Positions 54,273 to 62,904 of a DNA stretch of 64,000 bases are shown here, one piece after another. Origin of the DNA: Nocardiopsis ganjiahuensis DSM 45031 (GTDB lineage: Bacteria; Actinomycetota; Actinomycetes; Streptosporangiales; Streptosporangiaceae); assembly GCF_000341085.1 (NCBI RefSeq), contig NZ_ANBA01000012.1:62001-126000 (forward strand). Reading direction: 5' to 3'. How positions within the stretch are numbered: position 1 is the stretch's first letter; every line of letters starts with the position of its first letter. The notes below the pieces were generated by a model. The model searched no databases. It saw only the letters and a list, made by a program, of their open reading frames with translations, and was not told the origin of the DNA. Both the position numbers and the translations under genes were made by a program.

Positions 54273-56603
54273 ATGGAAAGCCACGACGACCGCATCCGGG
54301 TGCGCGGTGCCCGCATCCACAACCTGAAGAACGTGGACACGGAGCTGCCCCGGGACGCGCTGGTCGCCTTCACCGGCGTCTCGGGGTCCGGGAAGTCCTC
54401 ACTGGCCTTCGGCACCCTCTACGCGGAATCCCAGCACCGGTACCTGGAGTCGGTGGCGCCGTACGCGCGGCGCCTGCTCCAGCAGCTCCCGGCGCCCGAG
54501 GTGGACGACATCACCGGGATGCCGCCCGCCGTGGCCCTCGCCCAACCGCGTTCGGCCCCGTCGGTGCGGTCCACGGTGGGCACTCTGACCACGGTCTCCA
54601 ACACGCTGCGCATGCTCCTGTCCCGTGCGGGGGACTACCCGCCCGGAGCGGAGCACCTGGACTCGGACTCCTTCTCCCCCAACACCGTGGCCGGGGCCTG
54701 CCCCGTCTGCCACGGGGAGGGGGTCGAGCACGAGGTGACCGAGGAGTCGCTGGTCCCCGACCCCTCGCTGAGCATCGCCGAGGGCGCGGTCGCCTCCTGG
54801 CCCGGCGCCTGGCAGGGCAAGAACCTGCGCGACATCCTCGACACCCTCGGGTACGACATCCACCGCCCCTGGCGGGACCTGCCCCGGGCCGAGCGCGACT
54901 GGATCCTGTTCACCGACGAACAGCCCGTGGTGACCGTCCACCCGGTCCGCGAGGCGGGTCGCGTGCACCGCCCCTACCAGGGCAAGTACAGCAGCGCCCG
55001 GCGGTTGGTGCTCAAGGCGTACGCCTCTTCGGCCAGCGAGGCCAGACGGCGCAGGGCCGCCGAGTTCATGGCCGACCGCACCTGCCCGGAGTGCGGTGGC
55101 CGGCGTCTGCGCCAGGAGGCGCTGCGGGTCACCTTCGCCGGGCACACCGTCACCGAACTGGCCGCGCTGCCCCTGACCGAACTCGTCGCCCTGCTGCGCC
55201 CCTGGAGGTCGGACACGGGGGCGGCCGGGGCGCTGGCCGGGGACATCACCGGGCGGGTCGGGGTGCTGGAGGAGCTGGGGCTGGGCTACCTGAGCGCGGA
55301 CCGGCCCGCGCCGACCCTGTCCACCGGCGAGTTCCAGCGGATCCGGCTGGCCACCCAGCTCGGCACGGGGCTGTTCGGGGTGGTCTACGTCCTGGACGAG
55401 CCCTCCGCGGGCCTGCACCCGGCCGACTGCGAGGCGCTGTCGGGCATCCTCCGGCGCCTTCGGGACAGCGGCAACACCGTGTGCCTCGTGGAGCACGACC
55501 TGGACATCGTGCGCGGCGCCGACTGGATCGTGGACGTCGGCCCGGACGCGGGCGAGCACGGCGGACGCGTCCTCCACAGCGGGCCGGTCGCCGGGCTGCG
55601 CGGGGTCCAGGAGTCGGTGACCCGTCGCTACCTGTTCCACGACGAGATCCCCGAACGGCCGGCGCACTCGCCCCGCGGACACCTGGAACTGCGCGGGGTT
55701 ACCGGCAACAACCTCAGGGGCCTGGACGTGGACGTCCCCCTGGGGGTGTTCACCGCCGTCACCGGGGTGTCCGGTTCGGGCAAGTCCACGCTGCTGGCGC
55801 GGATCGCCGACGAGGCCGCCGGGCACGGCCGGGTGGTGTGGGTCAGCCAGCAGCCCATCGGGCGGACCCCGCGCTCCAACCTCGCGACCTACACCGGGCT
55901 CTTCGACACGGTGCGCAAGCTGTTCGCCGCCACCGACGACGCCCGCGCCTTCGGGTACGGGCCGGGCCGGTTCTCCTTCAACGTCGTGGGGGGACGGTGC
56001 CCGAACTGCGAGGGGGAGGGCTTCGTGTCGGTGGAGCTGCTGTTCCTGCCCACCACCTACGCGCCCTGCCCGACCTGCGGCGGCTCCCGCTACAACGAGG
56101 ACACGCTCCGGGTGAGGTACCGGGGGCTCACCGTCGCGGACGTGCTCGCCATGTCGGTGGAGGAGGCGGTCGGCTTCTTCGCGGAGGAGCCGTCGGTGCA
56201 CAGGTCCCTGGAGACCCTCGCCGGGGTCGGCCTGGGCTACCTGCGGCTGGGACAGCCCGCCACCGAGCTCTCCGGCGGCGAGGCCCAGCGGATCAAGCTC
56301 GCTACCGAACTCCAGCGCCGCCGGGTCGCCGACACGGTCTACCTGCTGGACGAGCCCACCACCGGGCTCCACGCGTACGACACCGACGTCCTCATGGGCC
56401 GCCTGTGGGAACTGGTCGGCGCCGGGGCCACCGTGGTGGCGGCCGAGCACGACATGCGGGTCGTGGCCACCGCCGACCACGTCATCGACCTGGGTCCGGG
56501 CGGTGGCTCGGAGGGCGGTCGGATCGTCGTGCAGGGAGCCCCGGAGGAGGTCGCGGCGGCCCCGGACAGCCGGACCGGCTCCTACCTGAAGGTCCTGCTC
56601 TGA
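54273..56603 (+). CDS. UvrA paralogue (excinuclease ABC subunit A-like, short class)
   Basis: A 776-aa dual ABC ATPase. It has two Walker A motifs ([10 protein letters not shown] at 35-44; [10 protein letters not shown] near 500), two signature sequences ([14 protein letters not shown] and [14 protein letters not shown]) and zinc modules ([32 protein letters not shown]). At about 180 residues shorter than UvrA it lacks most of the UvrB-binding insertion, as in UvrA2 and DrrC-like proteins linked to tolerance of DNA-binding drugs. The genuine uvrA should be elsewhere. ATG 54273 is used; a parallel open frame at 54266-56608 is a shadow. Confidence 0.9.
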   Translation: MESHDDRIRVRGARIHNLKNVDTELPRDALVAFTGVSGSGKSSLAFGTLYAESQHRYLESVAPYARRLLQQLPAPEVDDITGMPPAVALAQPRSAPSVRSTVGTLTTVSNTLRMLLSRAGDYPPGAEHLDSDSFSPNTVAGACPVCHGEGVEHEVTEESLVPDPSLSIAEGAVASWPGAWQGKNLRDILDTLGYDIHRPWRDLPRAERDWILFTDEQPVVTVHPVREAGRVHRPYQGKYSSARRLVLKAYASSASEARRRRAAEFMADRTCPECGGRRLRQEALRVTFAGHTVTELAALPLTELVALLRPWRSDTGAAGALAGDITGRVGVLEELGLGYLSADRPAPTLSTGEFQRIRLATQLGTGLFGVVYVLDEPSAGLHPADCEALSGILRRLRDSGNTVCLVEHDLDIVRGADWIVDVGPDAGEHGGRVLHSGPVAGLRGVQESVTRRYLFHDEIPERPAHSPRGHLELRGVTGNNLRGLDVDVPLGVFTAVTGVSGSGKSTLLARIADEAAGHGRVVWVSQQPIGRTPRSNLATYTGLFDTVRKLFAATDDARAFGYGPGRFSFNVVGGRCPNCEGEGFVSVELLFLPTTYAPCPTCGGSRYNEDTLRVRYRGLTVADVLAMSVEEAVGFFAEEPSVHRSLETLAGVGLGYLRLGQPATELSGGEAQRIKLATELQRRRVADTVYLLDEPTTGLHAYDTDVLMGRLWELVGAGATVVAAEHDMRVVATADHVIDLGPGGGSEGGRIVVQGAPEEVAAAPDSRTGSYLKVLL

Positions 56604-57034
56604 CGTGAGCCGCCCTCCCCCGCCGTCCGCCGAGCCGACCGCGCCCGCCCGGGTGGCCGGCCCGGGCCGGTCCGGCGGGGGACTTGTCGACAGGTCGGTC
56701 TGTCACCTTCGCGTCACCGCTGGTGGCGCCTCCGGAGCGGCCCGTCTCGAGGAGTGGACACCGGAGAATTGTCCTCTGCTCGTGACCGGGCGGTCGCGTC
56801 CTGCCAGCCTCCCTTGTCAGAGGGGGTTTCTCACCGACCGTTCGGTCAGGAGGCAGGTGTCTAGCTGGGAAAATCGATCCCCGGTGTAGAAAGTGCCCTG
56901 CATCACATGGCATGGTGTGCTGGGGCTCAAGGTCTGTCCCGGTATCCACCGTTCCGTCTTCGGGGCGGATGCCGACCGACTCTGGCCCGACATCGGACTC
57001 GGCCCCCCGGCCGGCAGAGAACTACGGAGCAGCA
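56604..57034. other. Gap between the UvrA paralogue and the MFS gene
   Basis: A 431-bp region. It includes GC-rich palindromes after uvrA (CCGGCCCGGGCCGG near 56660), a GTCGAC-containing piece at 56690-56700, a dyad at 56836-56847 and the MFS leader. No protein-like frame was found. Confidence 0.5.
56836..56847. promoter_or_regulatory. Possible TetR-type operator
   Basis: GACCGTTCGGTC is a perfect dyad inside CACCGACCGTTCGGTCAGG, similar to sites bound by TetR-family repressors. It lies about 190 bp before the MFS start. No TetR gene is in the window. Confidence 0.35.
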
Positions 57035-58408
57035 ATGGCGACTTCCGACGCCACGGTCCCAGGACCCGGTGGAACCCTCGATCCCAAGGAGAAGCGCAAG
57101 GTCCTCGCGGGGACCATGGTCGGTACCACCATCGAGTGGTACGACTTCTTCATCTACGCCCAGGCCGCGGGCCTGGTACTGGCCCCCCTCTTCCTGGCGC
57201 CGCTCTCCGACGCCAACCCGGCCGTGGCGCAGGTGCTCTCCTTCGCGACCATCGGTATCTCCTTCCTCTTCCGGCCGCTGGGCGCGATCGTCGCCGGGCA
57301 CCTCGGGGACAGGTTCGGGCGCAAGAGGATCCTGGTGTTCACCCTCGTCCTGATGGGTGTGGCCACCTGCGCGATCGGCCTGCTGCCCACCTACGCCCAG
57401 ATCGGCGTGGCGGCACCGATCCTGCTGATCCTGATGCGCGTCATCCAGGGCTTCTCCGCCGGAGGCGAGTGGGGCGGCGCCGCCCTGATGTCGGTGGAGC
57501 ACGCGCCGGTCAACAAGCGCGGCTACTTCGGCGCCTACCCGCAGATCGGCGTCCCCTGCGGCATGATCCTGGCGACCTTCGTGGTCTGGGTCATCACCAC
57601 GGTCATCGGCCCCGAGGCCTTCCTCGAGTGGGGATGGCGCATCCCGTTCCTGCTGTCCTTCCTGCTGATCATCATCGGCCACCTCATCCGGAAGACCGTC
57701 GAGGAGTCCCCGGTCTTCAAGGTGATGCAGCAGCGCCGGGCCAAGTCGTCCGCCCCGCTGGGCCGGCTGTTCAAGAAGAACACCAAGGAGGTCGTGCTCT
57801 CCGCGCTGATCTTCGTCGCCAACAACGCCGCCGGCTACCTGGTGATCGCCTTCCTGGCGACCTACGCCTCGCGCCCGGTGGAGGAGATGGGCCTGGGCAT
57901 GGACCGCGGCCCGATCCTGCTGGCCACCACCCTGGCCTCCTTCGGCTGGCTGATCTCCACCCTGTACGGCGGGTGGATCAGCGACCGGATCGGACGGGTG
58001 CGCACCTTCCAGATCGGCTACGTCCTGCTCGCCGCCTGGGCGGTGCCGATGTGGTTCATGGTCGACACCGCGAACATCTACATGTACTTCCTGGGCGTCT
58101 TCGTCTTCACGCTGACCTTCGGCCTGAGCTACGGCCCCCAGTCGGCGCTGTACGCGGAGATGTTCCCGGCGGAGGTCCGCTACTCGGGCGTGTCCATCGG
58201 CTACGCCCTCGGCGCGATCCTCGGCGGCGCCTTCGCCGCCATGATCGCCGAGATGCTCCTGACCTCGTTCGGGGCCTCGTGGACCATCGGTGTCTACATC
58301 ATCGGCCTGTCGGTGGTCTCCTTCGTCGCGGTCTCCCTGGTGAACAAGAACATCCAGGGCGTCGACCTGCACGCCGAGGAGGAGGCCGACCCGGTCCCCG
58401 GCAAGTAG
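57035..58408 (+). CDS. MFS transporter, metabolite:H+ symporter family
   Basis: A 457-aa, 12-helix transporter. Family motifs are GTTIEWYDFFIYAQAAGLVLAPLF, RPLGAIVAGHLGDRFGRKR and GFSAGGEWGGAALMSVEHAP, typical of the ProP/ShiA/KgtP group. Substrate is probably a small carboxylate, betaine or shikimate-type solute. ATG 57035 has GGAG five bases upstream. The last codons (PVPGK and stop) lie inside a 115-bp repeat that is duplicated after the LuxR gene at 62151. Confidence 0.9.
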   Translation: MATSDATVPGPGGTLDPKEKRKVLAGTMVGTTIEWYDFFIYAQAAGLVLAPLFLAPLSDANPAVAQVLSFATIGISFLFRPLGAIVAGHLGDRFGRKRILVFTLVLMGVATCAIGLLPTYAQIGVAAPILLILMRVIQGFSAGGEWGGAALMSVEHAPVNKRGYFGAYPQIGVPCGMILATFVVWVITTVIGPEAFLEWGWRIPFLLSFLLIIIGHLIRKTVEESPVFKVMQQRRAKSSAPLGRLFKKNTKEVVLSALIFVANNAAGYLVIAFLATYASRPVEEMGLGMDRGPILLATTLASFGWLISTLYGGWISDRIGRVRTFQIGYVLLAAWAVPMWFMVDTANIYMYFLGVFVFTLTFGLSYGPQSALYAEMFPAEVRYSGVSIGYALGAILGGAFAAMIAEMLLTSFGASWTIGVYIIGLSVVSFVAVSLVNKNIQGVDLHAEEEADPVPGK

Positions 58409-58505
58409 CGACACATGAGGCAGGCGCCCCCGGCAGGCGGGGGCGCCTCCTCCAGTCAGGGCGGCAGATCGTTTCGACGACCTGTCGCCCTGTCCTTGTG
58501 TCGAC
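58391..58505 (+). repeat. 115-bp duplicated terminator block, copy 1
   Basis: It aligns without gaps to 62151-62265 with about ten differences (counted by eye). It contains the MFS stop codon, a hairpin (58423-58447) and a tail ending CCTGTCGCCCTGTC ... TGTCGAC. Confidence 0.9.
58423..58447 (+). terminator. Terminator of the MFS gene
   Basis: GGCGCCCCC pairs with GGGGGCGCC around a 7-nt loop; it is part of the duplicated block. Confidence 0.8.
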
Positions 58506-58540
58506 GTGTCGACCCGGGCGGGTCGACACGTCGACAGGGC
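58501..58540. repeat. GTCGAC-rich inverted repeat
   Basis: TCGACGTGTCGACCCG faces CGGGTCGACACGTCGA around a short centre, a near-perfect 16-bp stem between the convergent MFS and lipase genes. It may terminate lipase transcription from the other side. Confidence 0.75.
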
Positions 58541-58561
58541 GGTTCCTCGGCTGGAAGCGGG

Positions 58562-59230
58562 TCAGCCGACGACGCCGCGGACGTGGTCGATGACCCCGCG
58601 GTTCCACATCATCGAGATGTGCTCGACGCATCCGGTCCGGATGTTGTTCGCCCCCGGCAGGGACGTGCTGTCCGTGGGCGAGATGACGATGTCGCAGGGA
58701 GAGCGCAGGGTCGTGTAGCCGACCGACCCGGGCGTCGGGTCGCCGCTGTTGAGGTCGCTCAGGAAGTTCGACCCGTGCCGCATCTCCTTGCAGGGCGTCA
58801 TCAGGGACGGGCACATGTTGGCGATGTTGGTCCCGTTGTTGGGGCCGCCGATGGAGATCCACTGGTCGACGGTCTCCGTGCCGCCGAGGTTCTTGATGTA
58901 GTACCGCGAGGACAGGCCGCCCATCGAGTGGGTCACCAGGTGCACCCGGTCGGCGCCGTGCTGCTGCCGTACGCCCTCGACGTGGTCGGCGAGCTGCCCG
59001 GCGATGGTGGTGTTGGAGCGGGCCCAGTCGTAGGAGAAGACGTGCAGCCGGTCCGCGGGGTATCCGGAGTCGACGAGGGCGGCACGCATGTCGTTCCACT
59101 GGCCGCCCTTACCCATGAAGCCGTGGACGAAGACGACGGGGGTGTGGGAGTGGGCGGTGGCGGGGGCGGCCTGGAGGACCGCGGTGAGGGCGAGGACGAG
59201 TCCGCACAGGAGTGAGGTCAGGCGTCTCAT
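58562..59230 (-). CDS. Secreted lipase/esterase (alpha/beta hydrolase)
   Basis: A 222-aa exported hydrolase related to the Streptomyces and Bacillus class 2 lipase/EstA type. It has a signal peptide of about 26 residues ending ATA, an oxyanion region VVFVHGFMGKG, a nucleophile elbow THSMGG (Ser), a likely Asp in ISPTDST and a His in CVEHISMM. Two Cys pairs may form disulfides. ATG 59230 has GGAG five bases upstream; the frame is open to 59284. The substrates are probably short to medium acyl esters. Confidence 0.9.
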   Translation of the reverse strand: MRRLTSLLCGLVLALTAVLQAAPATAHSHTPVVFVHGFMGKGGQWNDMRAALVDSGYPADRLHVFSYDWARSNTTIAGQLADHVEGVRQQHGADRVHLVTHSMGGLSSRYYIKNLGGTETVDQWISIGGPNNGTNIANMCPSLMTPCKEMRHGSNFLSDLNSGDPTPGSVGYTTLRSPCDIVISPTDSTSLPGANNIRTGCVEHISMMWNRGVIDHVRGVVG

Positions 59231-59343
59231 GTGAGCTCCGGGGGGTGGGGGAAGCGGGAACCTCGATTGTGTGCCCCGGCTCACACCGGGCGCATCGGCT
59301 GAATAGCCGGTCTCTTTACTCGGCTTTAACCGGCGAGTAACTT

Positions 59344-62145
59344 ATGGGGGTGATCAGCGTGAACCCGCTCACACGCACAGCGCCCCTGTACGGGCGCGAC
59401 CACGAACTGCGCTCCGTCCGACACCTGCTCGAAGCCGCCCGCTCAGGACGCAGCGGGGGCCTGCTCGTGACGGGCCCGCCCGGCGCGGGCAGGACCGCCC
59501 TGCTCGAACACGCCGCGGCGCAGGCCCGCGACTTCACCGTGCTCCGCGCCCGTGCCGCCCCCGGCGAGGGACGGCTGCCCCTGGCCGGGCTGCACCAGCT
59601 CCTCCGGCCCGCGCTCCCCTACCTTCCGCGGCTGCCGGGCGCCCAGCGCGACGCGCTCTCCCGGGCCCTGGAGACGGGAACCCCGGGTGAGGCCTTCCCC
59701 CTGGCCAACGCGGTCCTGGGGCTGCTCGCCGAGGTCGCCGGAGAAAGCCCGCTCCTGCTCTGCGTGGACGACTTCCACCTGCTCGACCGGCCTTCCCGGG
59801 AGGCCGTGGCCTTCGCCGCCCGAAGACTCACGCACGACGGGGCGGTGGTCCTGCTCAGCGCCCGGGACGGTGACCCGGCCCGGCTCACCGGGATCCCCGT
59901 GCTCCGCCTGCGGCCCCTGCCCGAGGAGGCCCTCCTGCGCCTGCTCGCCGGGGCGGCCCCGTCCTGGGAGCGGGGCGGAGGAGGGGGAGCCGACGGGCAG
60001 GACACCGGGAGACCGGCCGGCCCCGTGGCGGCGGCGCTCGCCGCGGCGGCCGAGGGCAACCCCCGCGCCGCCCTCGAACTACTGGACGGGACCGCACCCG
60101 AACAGCGTTCCGGGGCCGTCGCCCTGGAACAGCCGCCGCGCTCCCGGGGCGAACTCACCGACGCCTTCGCCGAGATCCTCTCCGCGTTCCCCGAGGACAC
60201 CCGGCTCGGCCTGCTCCGGCTCGCCGCCGACCCCGCTGCGCCTCCGCCGACCGGGGCGGACCCCGGCTCCGACCCCCTGGAGCCGGCGCGGCGCGCCGGG
60301 CTGGTCGGCGAGCAGGGGGCCCGGGTCGTCTTCACCCACCCCTTGGCCCGTTCCGCCTGCTACCACCGCGCCTCCCCCGCCGAACGGCGCTCCGTCCACC
60401 TGGACCTGGCCCGCGCCCACGAGGCGGGCCACGACACCGGACGCGCCGTCTGGCACAGGGCCCTGGCCGGGAGCGCTCCCGACGAACAGCTGGCCTCCGC
60501 GCTCCACCAGGAGGCGCGCCGTGCCGTGGAACGGAGCGGGCACGCCCCCGCCTCCCTGCTCCACGAACACGCCGCCCGGCTCACCCCGGACCCCGACCTC
60601 CGGGGCCTGCGCCTGATCGACGCGGCCCGCTCCGCCTGGCTCTCGGGAGACGCGGTCCGGGCCCGACGCGTCCTCGAACGCGTGCACTCGCCCCAGGACC
60701 ACGCGGACCTGCTCCGCGCCGAGATGGACCTGCGTTCGGGCGTGGCCATCGACGCCTTCCAACGCCTCGGCTCCACCGTCGGCCGGCTCTCCCGGGACGA
60801 ACCCGGCGCGGCGCTGCGGGTCCTGCTCCAGGCCGGCGAGGCCAGCTGTCTGTCCGGCGACCACGAACGCTTCTTCGCCACCGCCGAACGCGCCCGCGCG
60901 CTCATGGCCGGCGTCACCGAGGAGGACGGGGCCGGGAACGGCGGCGCGGACCGGCCCTGGAACCGGCTCGTCCTCGACTACATGACCGGCAAGGCCGCCA
61001 TGTTCCAGGGGCGCCACCGCGAGGGCGCCGTGCTCCTGGGCCGGGCCGAGGACACCGCGGACCGGATCGGTGACCCGCAGGCGCTCGTACTGGGCGGGAT
61101 CGCGGGCCTGCTCCGCGGCGACCACGTGCGCACCCGGGCCCTGGCCGGGCGCGCCGCGGCGGTGGCCCGCCGGACGGGGGCGCTCACCCTGGTCCCCCAG
61201 GCCCTGGAGTTCCTCACCTACGCGGAGATGTGGTTCGGCCGCCTCTCGCTGGCCGAGGAGAGCGCCGCCGAAGGGCTCCGCACGGCGCTGGAGTCCGGGC
61301 AGGACAACTGTGCGAGCCACCACCGGGGCGCGCTCGCCTTCGTCGCCGCGGTCCGCGGTGAGGAGGACGCGTGCCGCGAGCACGCCGGCACCGCCCTGGC
61401 CATGGCCGGGGAACACGACGTCGGCCTGCCCGCCGGACTGGCCGCCTGGGCGCTGGCCCTGCTCGACCTCGGGGCCGGCCGGACGGCGGAGGCCGCGATG
61501 CGCCTGCGCGCCCTGGCCCGTTCCGGTCCGGGCAGCGGCCACGCGGCGGTGCGGCTGCTCATCACCCCGCACCTGGTGGAGGCGTCGGTGCGCGGCGGGG
61601 CCGGGGTACGGGTCCAGGGGGCGGTGGAGACCTTCGCCAGTTGGGCGGAGGCGACCGGTCAGGACACCGCCCGGGCACAGGTGATGCGCTGCCGGGGGCT
61701 GCTCTGCGAGGGAGAGGAGGCGAGCGGGTTCTTCGAGAGCGCGCTCGACCTGCACGCCTCCGGGTACTGCGACTTCGAGGAGGCCCGCACCCGGCTGCTG
61801 TACGGCGGGCACCTGCGCCGTGCCCGGCACCCGGGACGGGCACGCGAGCACCTGTACACCGCGATGGAGGTCTTCGACCGGCTGGGAGCCGCGCCGTGGG
61901 CCCGCCAGGCCCGGGAGGAGCTCCGGGCCGCACGCGGCAGCACGGCGGTGCGCGAGGAGAGCGGGACGGACCTGCTCAGTCCGCAGCAGCTGCGCATCGC
62001 CCGGCACGTGGCGGGCGGGGCCACCAACCGGGAGGTCGCGGCGCGGCTCTTCCTGAGCACGCGGACGGTCGACCACCACCTGCGCAACATCTACAGCAAG
62101 CTCGGGATCCGCTCCCGGGTGGAGCTCTCCCGCCTCGTCGACTGA
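59344..62145 (+). CDS. Large ATP-binding LuxR-family (LAL) transcriptional regulator
   Basis: A 933-aa regulator. An N-terminal AAA/STAND ATPase has Walker A GPPGAGRTAL (44-53) and Walker B LLCVDDFHLLD. A long helical, TPR-like middle follows, and a C-terminal LuxR helix-turn-helix (LSPQQLRIARHVAGGATNREVAARLFLSTRTVDHHLRNIYSKLGI). LAL proteins usually activate catabolic or antibiotic genes. ATG 59344 is the first start; the GTG at 59362 is an alternative. It is divergent from the lipase gene, 113 bp away, which makes the lipase a possible target. Confidence 0.9.
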   Translation: MGVISVNPLTRTAPLYGRDHELRSVRHLLEAARSGRSGGLLVTGPPGAGRTALLEHAAAQARDFTVLRARAAPGEGRLPLAGLHQLLRPALPYLPRLPGAQRDALSRALETGTPGEAFPLANAVLGLLAEVAGESPLLLCVDDFHLLDRPSREAVAFAARRLTHDGAVVLLSARDGDPARLTGIPVLRLRPLPEEALLRLLAGAAPSWERGGGGGADGQDTGRPAGPVAAALAAAAEGNPRAALELLDGTAPEQRSGAVALEQPPRSRGELTDAFAEILSAFPEDTRLGLLRLAADPAAPPPTGADPGSDPLEPARRAGLVGEQGARVVFTHPLARSACYHRASPAERRSVHLDLARAHEAGHDTGRAVWHRALAGSAPDEQLASALHQEARRAVERSGHAPASLLHEHAARLTPDPDLRGLRLIDAARSAWLSGDAVRARRVLERVHSPQDHADLLRAEMDLRSGVAIDAFQRLGSTVGRLSRDEPGAALRVLLQAGEASCLSGDHERFFATAERARALMAGVTEEDGAGNGGADRPWNRLVLDYMTGKAAMFQGRHREGAVLLGRAEDTADRIGDPQALVLGGIAGLLRGDHVRTRALAGRAAAVARRTGALTLVPQALEFLTYAEMWFGRLSLAEESAAEGLRTALESGQDNCASHHRGALAFVAAVRGEEDACREHAGTALAMAGEHDVGLPAGLAAWALALLDLGAGRTAEAAMRLRALARSGPGSGHAAVRLLITPHLVEASVRGGAGVRVQGAVETFASWAEATGQDTARAQVMRCRGLLCEGEEASGFFESALDLHASGYCDFEEARTRLLYGGHLRRARHPGRAREHLYTAMEVFDRLGAAPWARQAREELRAARGSTAVREESGTDLLSPQQLRIARHVAGGATNREVAARLFLSTRTVDHHLRNIYSKLGIRSRVELSRLVD

Positions 62146-62150
62146 CCGAT

Positions 62151-62265
62151 CCGGTCCCCGGCGAGTGGCGACACATGAGACAGGCGCCCCCGGCAAGCGG
62201 GGGCGCCTTCTCCAGGCAGGGCGGCAGCTCGTTTCGGCGACCTGTCGCCCTGTCCCTCTGTCGAC
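62151..62265 (+). repeat. 115-bp duplicated terminator block, copy 2
   Basis: Partner of 58391-58505, in the same orientation and starting 5 bp after the LuxR stop. The hairpin is 62183-62207. Confidence 0.9.
62183..62207 (+). terminator. Terminator of the LuxR gene
   Basis: GGCGCCCCC with GGGGGCGCC around a 7-nt loop, identical in arms to 58423-58447. Confidence 0.8.
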
Positions 62266-62381
62266 AAGATGTTTCGACTACATCGAGTGATATTCCTCGT
62301 CCTGGGTAGTCGCGCTGTTGAGGGCTCCTGCGGTTGGTGTGAGCGGGAGAAACGAAAGCGATCACACTCTGGAGGCACACC

Positions 62382-62840
62382 ATGTCCGATGGCAGCACGG
62401 CTCCGCAGTCAAGCGGTCTGACGGCCAGTCCGCTCCGTCTCGCCGCACTCATCGTCGGCATCGTCTTCCTGCTGGTGGGCGTGATGGGGTTCATCCCCGG
62501 ACTGACCACCGGCGTGGACCAGATCCAGTTCGCCAGCCACCACTCGGAGACCTACCTCCTGGGGATCTTCCAGGTCTCGGTCCTGCACAACCTGGTCCAC
62601 CTGGCCTTCGGCGTCGCGGGTCTCGCGATGTCCCGCACCGCCGGAGCGGCCAGGGCCTTCCTCATCGGGGGTGGCGTGGTCTACCTCCTGCTGTGGCTGT
62701 ACGGTCTGGTGATCGACCTGGACAGCGCGGCGAACTTCGTCCCGCTCAACGACGCCGACAACTGGCTGCACCTCGTCCTGGCAGTGGGCATGATCGCCCT
62801 CGGCCTCGTCTGCGCCCGCTTCACTCCGTCGAGGCGCTGA
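62382..62840 (+). CDS. DUF4383 membrane protein
   Basis: A 152-aa protein with four transmembrane helices and the DUF4383 pattern: LVGVMGFIPGLT, an extracytoplasmic loop, LHNLVHLAFGVAGL, and NWLHLVLAVGMIALG near the end. ATG 62382 has GGAGG upstream. The function of the family is unknown; members are often stress-induced in actinobacteria. It converges on the catalase gene. Confidence 0.88.
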   Translation: MSDGSTAPQSSGLTASPLRLAALIVGIVFLLVGVMGFIPGLTTGVDQIQFASHHSETYLLGIFQVSVLHNLVHLAFGVAGLAMSRTAGAARAFLIGGGVVYLLLWLYGLVIDLDSAANFVPLNDADNWLHLVLAVGMIALGLVCARFTPSRR

Positions 62841-62850
62841 CGAACGCGGG

Positions 62851-62883
62851 CCGGCCACGGCCCCTCGCAGGGGCCGTGGCCGG
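62851..62883. terminator. Bidirectional terminator between DUF4383 and catalase genes
   Basis: A 15-bp perfect stem (62851-62865 with 62869-62883) and a 3-nt loop lie between two convergent genes. Confidence 0.85.
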
Positions 62884-62904
62884 ACCACGCCTCGGGAGGC
62901 CGGT

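Noticed and set aside
54266..56608. 780-aa plus-strand frame almost co-extensive with the UvrA paralogue
   Set aside because: It is Arg/Pro/Gly/His-rich shadow sequence; the parallel frame 54273-56603 has all the ABC and zinc motifs.
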